Shown: positions 1 to 7,342 of the stretch, one piece after another
Layout: each line of letters opens with the position of its first letter
How positions within the stretch are numbered: position 1 is the first letter of the stretch
NCBI GenBank assembly: GCA_903841915.1
Contig: CAIMKO010000317.1
Location: 1 to 16,699 of the forward strand
DNA: 16,699 bases
Source: an uncultured Chitinophagaceae bacterium
GTDB lineage: Bacteria > Bacteroidota > Bacteroidia > Chitinophagales > Chitinophagaceae
Direction of reading: 5' to 3'
Notes under the pieces: generated by a model
Told to the model about the DNA's origin: nothing
The model's input: only the letters and a program-made list of their open reading frames with translations
Databases searched by the model: none
Translations under genes and position numbers: made by a program

Positions 1-345
1 CAAACTATTGTTCAACAAATGAAATTGCAAAATAGCTTTATGACTGTAAAATTGTTTTTTATAGAAAAGAACAGTTGTATTGAAAGCATTTTTCTTATAG
101 CTGACCTTCAAACGGGGAGTGCCTAAATTTTTTGTAATAACTTCTATTCCTGAATTGAACTCAATATCGAAAAGTTTGATGCGTTGATCAGTGAGAACAT
201 TGCGATCCTTTTCATTTGGCGTGAAAAAGCTTAAGTAGTAATCAAAATCTGTTGATTCGATAAACTGAATATAATAGCTTTCCCTATCCTCATATAATGA
301 AGGCTTAGAGTTGAAATCGTCTGAAAAAAGATCAAAAAGGCTCAT
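1..345 (-). CDS. Hypothetical protein, partial (N-terminal 115 residues; runs off the left edge)
   Basis: An uninterrupted reading frame starts at the ATG whose complement is 343-345 and stays open to base 1, so the gene continues outside the window. The visible 115 residues begin MSLFDLFSDDFNSK and are rich in aromatic, Asp/Glu and Lys residues. There is no signal peptide and no membrane segment, which suggests a cytoplasmic protein. I recognise no family or motif. The start is preceded by an A-rich leader (CAAAAAAAT), like the other starts here. It reads in the same direction as the upstream permease/kinase unit but is separated from it by a strong terminator and about 230 bp, so it is probably a separate transcript. 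That this is a real gene rests on the long open frame and the leader; the function is unknown. Confidence 0.65.
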   Translation of the reverse strand, partial: MSLFDLFSDDFNSKPSLYEDRESYYIQFIESTDFDYYLSFFTPNEKDRNVLTDQRIKLFDIEFNSGIEVITKNLGTPRLKVSYKKNAFNTTVLFYKKQFYSHKAILQFHLLNNSL

Positions 346-381
346 ATTTTTTTGAATACTTAAATCATGAAAACAATGATT

Positions 382-398
382 GTAGTCATTTAGACTAC
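382..398. repeat. Short inverted repeat in the leader of the left-edge gene
   Basis: GTAGTC-ATTTA-GACTAC is a perfect 6-bp inverted repeat with a 5-nt centre, lying 37-53 bp before the start codon of the left-edge gene. It could be an operator half-site pair or a small leader hairpin. A 6-bp repeat in AT-rich DNA can also arise by chance, so the reading is weak. Confidence 0.25.
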
Positions 399-502
399 GT
401 ATAAAATGCAATTTTATTTATAACATGAACGATAAATATAGGTTTTTATTTTTAAATGGCATTTTGAAACCTGTTTTTATTAGTTTTTAATAATTCGTTA
501 AT

Positions 503-518
503 GCTAACGGTAGTTAGC
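503..518. repeat. Short inverted repeat beside the terminator
   Basis: GCTAAC-GGTA-GTTAGC is a perfect 6-bp inverted repeat with a 4-nt loop. It lies just beyond the terminator of the ROK kinase gene and upstream of the left-edge gene. It has no U-tract of its own. Apart from this repeat, the terminator and the repeat at 382-398, I see nothing in the 232-bp gap 346-577. Confidence 0.25.
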
Positions 519-521
519 GAA

Positions 522-563
522 AGTGCAAAAAAAGCCAATCCTAATGATTGGCTTTTTTGCACT
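522..563 (-). terminator. Intrinsic terminator of the permease/ROK kinase unit
   Basis: An almost perfect inverted repeat has the core GCCAATC (534-540), a 5-nt loop (541-545) and GATTGGC (546-552). It is extended by A-tract/T-tract pairing and outer arms AGTGC/GCACT. On the minus strand it begins about 15 nt after the kinase stop codon, and the 3' arm carries a run of seven T. The A and T tracts on both sides would let it act in either direction, but no plus-strand gene ends here. Confidence 0.8.
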
Positions 564-577
564 TATATTCTGATTTA

Positions 578-1555
578 TTAAAGATCCCAAACCAGTGCAG
601 ATGCTCCTAAAATAGCAGCATCTGATTCTTTTAATTCACTGAAAATAAGTTTCACTTTATTCCTGAATATCGGCAATACATTTGCTTCCATTGCTTCTTG
701 TGTAGGGTTTATAATCAGGTCTCCTGCTTTGCATAAACCTCCAAATAATATGATTGCTGCAGGGGAGGAGAACATTACAAAGTTTGCTAATGCTTTCCCC
801 AGAATATCTCCGGTAAACTGATATACTTCTTTTGCCAATTTATCGCCTTTCATGGCACAATCATACACTGCTTTGCTATCTAAATTTTCGGCTGTGTAAT
901 CGCGCATCAAGGATTTCTCTTTTGGATTCTTTTCCAATATTTCAAGAGCTGATAAATGAACACCTGTAGCGGAACAATAGATCTCTAAACTGCCATGTGC
1001 ACCTGTTCCGGGATGCAATCTTCCATTGGGTACAATGATCGTATGGCCGAGTTCACCGGCAAAACCATCATGACCTAAGATCAATTGACCGTTTGCAACA
1101 ATGCCACTACCTACTCCGGTGCCTAAAGTGATCATGATAAAATCTTTCATCCCTTTGGCAGCTCCATACATCATTTCACCAACTGCTGCAGCATTCGCAT
1201 CGTTGGTAAGTGCAGAGGGCAACCCGAATTTGCTGGTGATCATTTTACTTAAAGGAATAATTCCTTTCCAGACAAGGTTTGGTGCATATTCTATGGAACC
1301 TGTATAATAGTTTCCGTTAGGAGCACCAATGCCAATGCCGCGTATATATTCTTTACCGCCGGCATCTTCGATAAGCGGTTGAATGGCGATATATAATTCG
1401 TCGATATAACTTTCAATGGTATCGAATTTTTTTGTCGAGATCGCACCACGGTAACTGATATTTCCACGTGAATCAACAATGCCGAAAACCGTATTGGTTC
1501 CTCCGATATCAATACCTATCGCATATGAATTTGAATTTGAAATTGCTGTAGCCAT
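578..1555 (-). CDS. ROK-family sugar kinase, probable glucokinase
   Basis: This 325-residue protein has the length and layout of ROK kinases. It carries the N-terminal phosphate-binding motif DIGGTNT (16-22), the catalytic Asp in TNDANAAAVGE (D119), the glycine-rich LGTGVGSG (144-151), and GELGH (167-171), which contacts the sugar. The expected reaction is ATP-dependent phosphorylation of glucose or a similar hexose to the 6-phosphate in the cytoplasm. The usual ROK zinc motif CxCGxxGCxE is replaced around residues 180-191 by a stretch with no cysteine, although the final Glu (E191) is kept. The gene lies 37 bp downstream of a sugar permease on the same strand with no terminator between, so the two are probably co-transcribed. 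Glucose is the best guess because of the neighbouring glycogen genes; a kinase for fructose, mannose or an amino sugar is not excluded. Confidence 0.88.
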   Translation of the reverse strand: MATAISNSNSYAIGIDIGGTNTVFGIVDSRGNISYRGAISTKKFDTIESYIDELYIAIQPLIEDAGGKEYIRGIGIGAPNGNYYTGSIEYAPNLVWKGIIPLSKMITSKFGLPSALTNDANAAAVGEMMYGAAKGMKDFIMITLGTGVGSGIVANGQLILGHDGFAGELGHTIIVPNGRLHPGTGAHGSLEIYCSATGVHLSALEILEKNPKEKSLMRDYTAENLDSKAVYDCAMKGDKLAKEVYQFTGDILGKALANFVMFSSPAAIILFGGLCKAGDLIINPTQEAMEANVLPIFRNKVKLIFSELKESDAAILGASALVWDL

Positions 1556-1592
1556 AAAAACTTCCTTTATATTATTTTAATGATTTAATTCT

Positions 1593-2858
1593 TTATTCTT
1601 CTACCTGTTTTGGTTTATAACCAATCAATGCATAATACAGCATGAATAATTCACCTGCTATAACTATCAACCAGGTCCATCTCCAATCAATAGCATCAGC
1701 AAGCATACCCTGAAATAATGGCAAAATGGCGCCACCTACAACTCCGATCATAAAAACACCAGATGCGACAGAAGTATACTTACCTAATTTTGCAACTGAT
1801 AAAGTAAATATAGCACCCCACATTACAGAGTGGAATAAACCGATTATTACTAATAGCCATGGGTTGTTCAACAAAACAGCTGCCGATGCAAATATTGCAG
1901 CTAGAACTGTTGTTACAGCTAATTGCACGTTTGGTGAGATATTGCTTAAAGAACTTGAAACCAAACGTCCCACTAACATTCCTCCCCAATATAATGTTGC
2001 CATTAAAGCTGCTTTTTCGGCAAAACTGCCGCCTAAGCTAAGCGCGAATAAATTAATATTGGCACCAATACAAACTTCTACGCCAACATAAAAGAAAATA
2101 GCAATCACACCCAATGTCAAGTGGCTGAATGACCAAATGCTTTTTTCTAATTTTTCACCCACGCTCGCTTTTGTTCCATGAATATCAGGAAGTGAAAGCT
2201 TTGTAAGAATGAAAGTTACAATAGCTATAATTACCATTAGTGAGACAAAAGGTATCATTAACTGGCTTACTTTAACATCAGACATTGCCAATCCACCAAA
2301 TACAACACCAGTAACAAAATAAGGGGCAACGGTAGTGCCGATCGAATTTGAAGATCCACCAATGTTTAATCTTTGTACAGCCTGTGTTCCTTTTACTTCG
2401 CATGCTGTTAAATAAGGATTGATTACAACTTGTAAAATTGTAGCTGCAGATCCAACAACAAAAGAACCTAATAAGAATATGAAATATCCTGAAGGAACTG
2501 TTGCAGAAGCAATATGAACATTTGAATCTGGAAATTGTACAGTGAACCAAGATGATAAAAAGAAAATTCCCAATCCAACAATCATTACAAGTAATGCACG
2601 GATCAGAGTTCCTTTATACCCGTATTTAGTTACCCAACTTGATCCTATTCCTCCGGTAAGCGGATATGCTAAGAACCAGGAAAAAGTAATTAAAGTAGCA
2701 AATGTGTTTTTCAAATCACCTGTACCTTGTAAGAACGCGGCTTTCAGTGGCCCTTGAAATTGCCCGTTTGCAGTTGTTAAAAAACCTACAATAAAGAATA
2801 GAAAGACCATTGTAAGAAATGGCATTAGATAATTGACCTGTTTTTGTTCAGATGACAT
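1593..2858 (-). CDS. Sugar MFS permease, FucP/GluP-like (probable hexose transporter)
   Basis: This 421-residue polytopic membrane protein appears to have 12 hydrophobic segments and no signal peptide. It resembles the fucose/glucose-galactose permease branch of the major facilitator superfamily. The family-like blocks are the TM1 region ending in GPLKAAF (36-42), the ILQVVINPYLT block (141-151), the RLNIGGSSNSIGTTVAPY block (163-180), FFYVGVEVCIGA in the second half, and GGAILPLFQGMLAD near the C-terminus. It should bring hexose across the inner membrane. E. coli FucP uses an acidic residue in TM1 (D46) and another in TM4 (E135); the matching places here appear to be G32 and Q143. It is the first gene of a unit with the ROK kinase, which would phosphorylate the imported sugar. 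The substrate cannot be read from sequence; glucose fits the context best. Confidence 0.85.
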   Translation of the reverse strand: MSSEQKQVNYLMPFLTMVFLFFIVGFLTTANGQFQGPLKAAFLQGTGDLKNTFATLITFSWFLAYPLTGGIGSSWVTKYGYKGTLIRALLVMIVGLGIFFLSSWFTVQFPDSNVHIASATVPSGYFIFLLGSFVVGSAATILQVVINPYLTACEVKGTQAVQRLNIGGSSNSIGTTVAPYFVTGVVFGGLAMSDVKVSQLMIPFVSLMVIIAIVTFILTKLSLPDIHGTKASVGEKLEKSIWSFSHLTLGVIAIFFYVGVEVCIGANINLFALSLGGSFAEKAALMATLYWGGMLVGRLVSSSLSNISPNVQLAVTTVLAAIFASAAVLLNNPWLLVIIGLFHSVMWGAIFTLSVAKLGKYTSVASGVFMIGVVGGAILPLFQGMLADAIDWRWTWLIVIAGELFMLYYALIGYKPKQVEE

Positions 2859-2905
2859 CGTTAATGTTTTAGTGGGTAATTAAATGTATTTGACTGATCT
2901 ATACA

Positions 2906-2923
2906 TTGATTGCTGGCAATCAA
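2906..2923. promoter_or_regulatory. 18-bp palindrome, candidate operator for the permease/kinase unit
   Basis: TTGATTGC-TG-GCAATCAA is a perfect inverted repeat with 8-bp arms and a 2-bp centre. It lies 48-65 bp before the permease start codon, in the 273-bp divergent gap to glgA. It sits just downstream (minus-strand sense) of a TAnnTTTG-like element, so it would overlap or directly follow the transcription start. That is a classic place for a repressor dimer. No regulator gene is in the window, so the binding protein is unknown. Confidence 0.5.
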
Positions 2924-2925
2924 AA

Positions 2926-2933
2926 CAAATGTA
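2926..2933 (-). promoter_or_regulatory. Putative -7 element for the permease/kinase unit
   Basis: On the minus strand the bases read TACATTTG, an exact match to the Bacteroidota -7 consensus TAnnTTTG. It lies about 70 bp upstream of the permease ATG. I could not find a convincing TTG-type -33 element at the usual distance, which limits confidence. Confidence 0.4.
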
Positions 2934-3131
2934 AGAGTTATTTACAGTATAAAATAAATTTTTAAAACCAGCTTCTTGGCTATTTTTTTAAAGTTAATAC
3001 ATGAAATTTTTAGCTTCAATCCAGGCCCTGTAATTTCGTAAAAAAGCAACATGCGTTCCCGAAAACTAAAAATAATCTAAGCTTTATTCGCTTGTTTATT
3101 TATCTTCAAAACAGTTTTAAATAAAAAAATA

Positions 3132-4547
3132 ATGGAAATTATTCATGTTAGTGCCGAATGTTATCCGGTTGCCAAAGCCGGAGGATTGGGCGATGTAGTA
3201 GGCGCCCTTCCCAAATATCAATGCAAAGCGGGTCATTTCGCTAAAGTTGTGATGCCTATGTATCGTACTAAATTTTTAGCAAATAACGACTGGGATGTAG
3301 ACTATAAAGGTGCTGCGAATATGGGCGATTATTTTTTTAATTATACCATCATTAAAGAACGGCATAATAAACTGGGCTTTGATCTATTCCTTGTGGATAT
3401 TTATGGATTACTCGACAGAGAAAAAGTATATGGTTATGATGATGATGCCGAACGCTTTACCGCATTTCAGATCGCAGTAGTGGATTGGATGAGCAGGTGG
3501 GAACATAAACCTGATGTGGTGCATTGTCACGATCACCATGCAGGCCTTATTCCCTTTATGATGAAGAATTGTTTTGCTTATAGAAGTCTGAGTTTTGTGC
3601 CTACCGTTTTCACCATTCATAACGGACAATATCAGGGATCGATGGGTTGGAACAAGAGTATTAACATTCCCGAATACGATAGCTGGAAATGGGGTGATCT
3701 GGATTGGAATAACAGTATCAATCCTTTGGCAAGTGCCGTTAAGTGTGCGTGGAAAGTTACAACTGTGAGCCAGAGTTATATGAACGAATTACGTTACAAC
3801 AGCAATGGACTCGAAGACCTTTTTGAATATGAAAGGGGAAAATGTGTCGGTATTTTGAATGGAATTGATAATGAGGTTTGGGATCCTGCTACAGACAATT
3901 ACCTGCAACACAATTTTAAAGTATCTACTGTTGTTAGCGGAAAGAAAAAAAATAAACAGGAATTATGCAAACGTTTTGGATTGAATGAAGAAGTCCCTTT
4001 GATCGTATTTATCGGAAGATTAGTTGGTGAGAAAGCTGCAGATGTGCTACCGGATGCAATCGCTTCTTCTTTATTCAGCATGAACGGACAGGTTAGCTTT
4101 TTAATTCTGGGAAGTGGTGATCCGCATGTGGAATGGCAACTCAGCAGCATGAATGGAACTTATCCCGGCTATTATCAAGCAGTGATAGGTTATGACGAAA
4201 CATTATCGCACCATATGTATGCCGGTGCAGATTTTTTATTGATGCCAAGCAGGGTGGAACCTTGCGGCTTGAATCAAATGTATGCCATGCGTTACGGAAC
4301 TGTTCCGATGGTAAGAAGCACAGGGGGATTGCAGGATACGGTTGTTGATATGGGCGAATGGGAAGGTTTCGGAATAAGGTTTAATCATGCAACCGTAAGT
4401 GATGTTCATTATTCTGTTAGCAGAGCAGTAAGTGTTTATCAGGATAAAACACATTTTAACTGGATGCGCAAGCATATGATGCAGATCGATCACAGTTGGG
4501 AAAGTACGGTAGAGCAATACATGGACATATATCGTTCTTTCAGATAA
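3132..4547 (+). CDS. glgA: Glycogen synthase GlgA (GT5, ADP-glucose dependent)
   Basis: This 471-residue protein transfers glucose from ADP-glucose to the non-reducing end of an alpha-1,4-glucan in the cytoplasm. The N-terminal Rossmann domain starts with HVSAECYPVAKAGGLGDV, containing the KxGGL ADP-glucose-binding motif at 15-19. It continues with HCHDHHAGL (131-139) and TIHNGQYQG (161-169). The C-terminal domain has NGID (243-246), FIGRLVGEK with R296 and K301, the EPCGLNQMYAMRYG block with the catalytic-site Glu E376, and STGGL (396-400). Length is normal for bacterial GlgA, and the N-terminus aligns directly with the family start, so the ATG is secure. It is followed after 60 bp by glgC with no clear terminator between, forming a synthesis pair. 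The A-rich leader before the ATG has no Shine-Dalgarno site. Confidence 0.96.
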   Translation: MEIIHVSAECYPVAKAGGLGDVVGALPKYQCKAGHFAKVVMPMYRTKFLANNDWDVDYKGAANMGDYFFNYTIIKERHNKLGFDLFLVDIYGLLDREKVYGYDDDAERFTAFQIAVVDWMSRWEHKPDVVHCHDHHAGLIPFMMKNCFAYRSLSFVPTVFTIHNGQYQGSMGWNKSINIPEYDSWKWGDLDWNNSINPLASAVKCAWKVTTVSQSYMNELRYNSNGLEDLFEYERGKCVGILNGIDNEVWDPATDNYLQHNFKVSTVVSGKKKNKQELCKRFGLNEEVPLIVFIGRLVGEKAADVLPDAIASSLFSMNGQVSFLILGSGDPHVEWQLSSMNGTYPGYYQAVIGYDETLSHHMYAGADFLLMPSRVEPCGLNQMYAMRYGTVPMVRSTGGLQDTVVDMGEWEGFGIRFNHATVSDVHYSVSRAVSVYQDKTHFNWMRKHMMQIDHSWESTVEQYMDIYRSFR

Positions 4548-4607
4548 TAAAAATATTTTTTATTACGGTAGAGTTAGTAAATTTATAAACTGTAAAACAC
4601 AAAGTGT

Positions 4608-5891
4608 ATGACTACTATTACCAATTCAGTTGTTTCTATTATTCTGGGAGGAGGGGCAGGAACAAGATTATATCCTTTAACAGCGAGCCGCAGTAAACCG
4701 GCGGTGCCGATTGCAGGTAAATATCGTTTGGTAGATATCCCGATCAGTAATTGTATCAATTCCGGTGTGGACCGTATGTTTGTGTTAACACAGTTTAATT
4801 CTGCTTCACTGAACAAACACATAAAAAATACGTATCATTTCGGTGCTTTCAGTACGGGCTTTGTTGATATCATTGCAGCCGAACAAACCCCCGATAACCC
4901 GGGTTGGTTTCAGGGAACTGCTGATGCTGTTCGCCAATCATTAAGGCATATCAGTAATCTCGATTTTGAATATATTTTAATTTTAAGTGGTGATCAATTG
5001 TATCAGATGGATTTTGCTGATATGATCGCAGAGCATAAAGCGAAAGGAGCAGACATTTCAATTGCAACTATTCCTGTTGAAGCAAGAGAAGCATCTGAAT
5101 TCGGTATATTAAAAGCAGATCATGAAAATCTCATTACATCATTCATCGAAAAACCAAAAACTGATATCCTGGGAGAATGGGTAAGTGATACCGGACAAGA
5201 AATGCAAAAACAGGGAAGGAACTATCTGGCATCAATGGGTATTTATATTTTCAGTAAAAAAGTATTATATCATTTATTAAAAGAAGAATATCCTGATGCA
5301 ACCGATTTTGGAAAAGAGATCATGCCTAATTCCATCGGAAAGTATAAAGTGATCAGCTTCCAATATGATGGTTACTGGACTGATATCGGAAATATCTACT
5401 CTTTTTATGAAGCCAATCTTGCATTGACGCAGGAGATCCCCCCATTTAATTTATTCGATAATAATAAAACTGTTTTCAGTCGTGCAAGAATGTTGCCACC
5501 CGCAAAGATCAGCGGTACAACGCTCGAAAAAACCATTATTGCCGAAGGCTCTATTATTAATGCAAGCCGACTTGAAAATTGCGTGGTTGGTATACGGGCA
5601 AGAATTGGTTATGGCACAACGGTCGTAAGTACATACATCATGGGTAATGATTATTATGAAACCCTGGAGGTAATGGAAGAAAATGTAAAAAACGGTATCC
5701 CTAAAATAGGAATTGGAGAAAGGTGCTATATTAAAGACGCATTGATCGACAAAAATTGCCGTATAGGTAATGATGTAAGGATCAATGGAGGTAAGCACCT
5801 GGAAAATACCGATCATCCTTTGTATACTGTGAAAGACGGAATTATTGTAGTGAAGAAAGGGGCCATCTTGCCTGATGGCTTTGTTATCTAA
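4608..5891 (+). CDS. glgC: Glucose-1-phosphate adenylyltransferase GlgC (ADP-glucose pyrophosphorylase, plant/cyanobacterial type)
   Basis: This 427-residue enzyme makes ADP-glucose from glucose-1-phosphate and ATP, the committed step of glycogen synthesis. The N-terminal nucleotidyltransferase domain shows ILGGGAGTRLYPLT (12-25) with SRSKPAVP following, the metal/catalytic Asp in SGDQLY (D129), and FIEKP with K182, which matches the glucose-1-phosphate-binding Lys of E. coli. The C-terminal third is a left-handed beta-helix of hexapeptide-like repeats. The GGGAGTRLYPLT, VLTQFNSASLN and LPPAKI wording and the C-terminus resemble cyanobacterial and plant enzymes more than E. coli GlgC. K382 and K417 fall in the two segments that bind 3-phosphoglycerate in those enzymes. 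A perfect hairpin terminator follows 8 bp after the stop. Confidence 0.95.
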   Translation: MTTITNSVVSIILGGGAGTRLYPLTASRSKPAVPIAGKYRLVDIPISNCINSGVDRMFVLTQFNSASLNKHIKNTYHFGAFSTGFVDIIAAEQTPDNPGWFQGTADAVRQSLRHISNLDFEYILILSGDQLYQMDFADMIAEHKAKGADISIATIPVEAREASEFGILKADHENLITSFIEKPKTDILGEWVSDTGQEMQKQGRNYLASMGIYIFSKKVLYHLLKEEYPDATDFGKEIMPNSIGKYKVISFQYDGYWTDIGNIYSFYEANLALTQEIPPFNLFDNNKTVFSRARMLPPAKISGTTLEKTIIAEGSIINASRLENCVVGIRARIGYGTTVVSTYIMGNDYYETLEVMEENVKNGIPKIGIGERCYIKDALIDKNCRIGNDVRINGGKHLENTDHPLYTVKDGIIVVKKGAILPDGFVI

Positions 5892-5899
5892 ACTTTTAT

Positions 5900-5925
5900 A
5901 AAAACATCCCGAGTGGATGTTTTTT
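5900..5925 (+). terminator. Intrinsic terminator after glgC
   Basis: A perfect 10-bp inverted repeat, AAAAACATCC (5900-5909) and GGATGTTTTT (5915-5924) with a 5-nt loop, ends in a T-run. It starts 8 bp after the glgC stop codon and separates glgA-glgC from the permease/amylase pair. Confidence 0.8.
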
Positions 5926-5935
5926 ATTGTATTTT

Positions 5936-5943
5936 TATCTTCG
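5936..5943 (+). promoter_or_regulatory. Putative -7 element for the GPH permease/amylase pair
   Basis: TATCTTCG fits the TAnnTTTG consensus with one change. It lies 32 bp before the ATG of the permease gene and 10 bp after the glgC terminator, where a new promoter would be expected. No well-placed -33 element was seen. Confidence 0.35.
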
Positions 5944-5975
5944 TGTATTTTTTACATATTGATTAAACGATTGCT

Positions 5976-7319
5976 ATGGCATTTACCAATTCTTCCTCTA
6001 CGCTTTCAAACAGCAGCAAACCTGCTTTAAGTTTTTGGAAAATCTGGAATATCAGTTTTGGATTTCTGGGAGTACAGATCGGTTATTCTTTGCAGAATGC
6101 GAATACGAGCCGTATCTTATCAGCCATTGGTGCAGATCCGCATCATTTAAGTTTATTCTGGTTAGCGGCTCCCTTAGCAGGTTTTTTTGTACAACCTATA
6201 GTTGGGTTATCAAGCGATAAAACATGGACACGTATTGGAAGAAGAATTCCATTTATTCTGGGCGGTTCTTTTGTATCGGCATTTGCCATGTTCTTTATGC
6301 CGAACTCCGAACATTTTGCTCAAATATTACCACCACTGATCTTTGGTGCTACGATGCTCCTGTTAATGGATACTTCTTTTAATGTGACCATGCAACCCTT
6401 CCGGGCATTGGTGAGCGACATGGTTCCTGAAAGTCAGCGAAATAAAGGTTATGCGATCCAAAGTTTCTTAATAAATACAGGTGCAGTTATTGGCAGCATC
6501 CTGCCATTCGTTTTAACATGGATCGGTGTTGCAAATGAGCCGGGTCCCGGTCAAAAAGTTGCACCAACAGTAATCTGGGCATTTTATTTTGGAGGAGGTG
6601 CATTATTGTTAAGTGTGTTATGGACTTCATTTAGAACAAAAGAATATCCTCCCGAAGAATATGCGAAGTATAATAATATTGATACCGAAGAAAAAGTAAA
6701 AATGTCTTTTTGGGATCTATTGAAAAATATCCCATCCACCATGTGGCAATTATCAGTCACTCAATTCTTCTCCTGGTTTTCTTTGTTTTTAATGTGGGTG
6801 TATACAACACAAGGTATTGCACAAAACATCTGGCATACGATCGATCCTAAATCAAAAGAATTTAATGAAGCCGGAAACTGGACCGGGGTGATATTTGCCG
6901 CATACAGTGTGTTCGCAGCTTTATATTCATTGGTATTGACACCATTGGCTGATAGGTTCGGCAGAAAAAATACGTATATGATCTCATTGGTTGCAGGTGG
7001 TTTAGGTTTGTTATCAATGATGTTTATTACCGACAAGAATTTATTATTCATCCCTATGATCGGAGTAGGTATTGCATGGGCAGCGATCCTCGCTTTGCCT
7101 TATGCCATACTTTCTTCTTCCTTGCCTGCAAGACAAACCGGAGTATACATGGGAATCTTTAATGCAACCATTACGATACCTCAAATTGCAGCAGGACTAT
7201 TGGGTGGAGTTGCATTAAGGTTATTGAATGATAATGCAATTAATGTGATCGCATTGGCAGGCGGTTCAATGATACTGGCAGGAGTATTTGCCAAGGTAGT
7301 TATCAAATCAAAAGAATAA
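5976..7319 (+). CDS. GPH/SUC-type MFS permease, probable maltose or other alpha-glucoside transporter
   Basis: This 447-residue inner-membrane protein of the major facilitator superfamily appears to have 12 hydrophobic segments. The N-terminal half carries GYSLQNANTSRIL (36-48), LAAPLAGFFVQPIVG (63-77) and DKTWTRIGRRIP (81-92). These blocks are typical of the sucrose/maltose permease group that includes plant SUC carriers and proteobacterial MalY-type maltose permeases. The second half has the matching loop PLADRFGRKN. The gene lies 23 bp upstream of the secreted SusA-like amylase, so it is likely to import that enzyme's products, chiefly maltose or short maltodextrins, by proton symport. The first 15 residues are Ser/Asn-rich and probably cytoplasmic. 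Sucrose is an alternative substrate, but no sucrose-cleaving enzyme is nearby. Confidence 0.85.
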   Translation: MAFTNSSSTLSNSSKPALSFWKIWNISFGFLGVQIGYSLQNANTSRILSAIGADPHHLSLFWLAAPLAGFFVQPIVGLSSDKTWTRIGRRIPFILGGSFVSAFAMFFMPNSEHFAQILPPLIFGATMLLLMDTSFNVTMQPFRALVSDMVPESQRNKGYAIQSFLINTGAVIGSILPFVLTWIGVANEPGPGQKVAPTVIWAFYFGGGALLLSVLWTSFRTKEYPPEEYAKYNNIDTEEKVKMSFWDLLKNIPSTMWQLSVTQFFSWFSLFLMWVYTTQGIAQNIWHTIDPKSKEFNEAGNWTGVIFAAYSVFAALYSLVLTPLADRFGRKNTYMISLVAGGLGLLSMMFITDKNLLFIPMIGVGIAWAAILALPYAILSSSLPARQTGVYMGIFNATITIPQIAAGLLGGVALRLLNDNAINVIALAGGSMILAGVFAKVVIKSKE

Positions 7320-7342
7320 TTTTTAAGAATAAAAATATAATC

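Noticed and set aside
4548..4565. AT-only inverted repeat after the glgA stop
   Set aside because: The stem has no GC pairs, so it would be a poor terminator. glgA and glgC are more likely co-transcribed.
4505..4573. The 10-mer TACGGTAGAG occurs twice (4505-4514 and 4564-4573), at the end of glgA and in the glgA-glgC gap
   Set aside because: It is a single short repeat, one copy inside coding sequence, with no symmetry or further copies; most likely chance.
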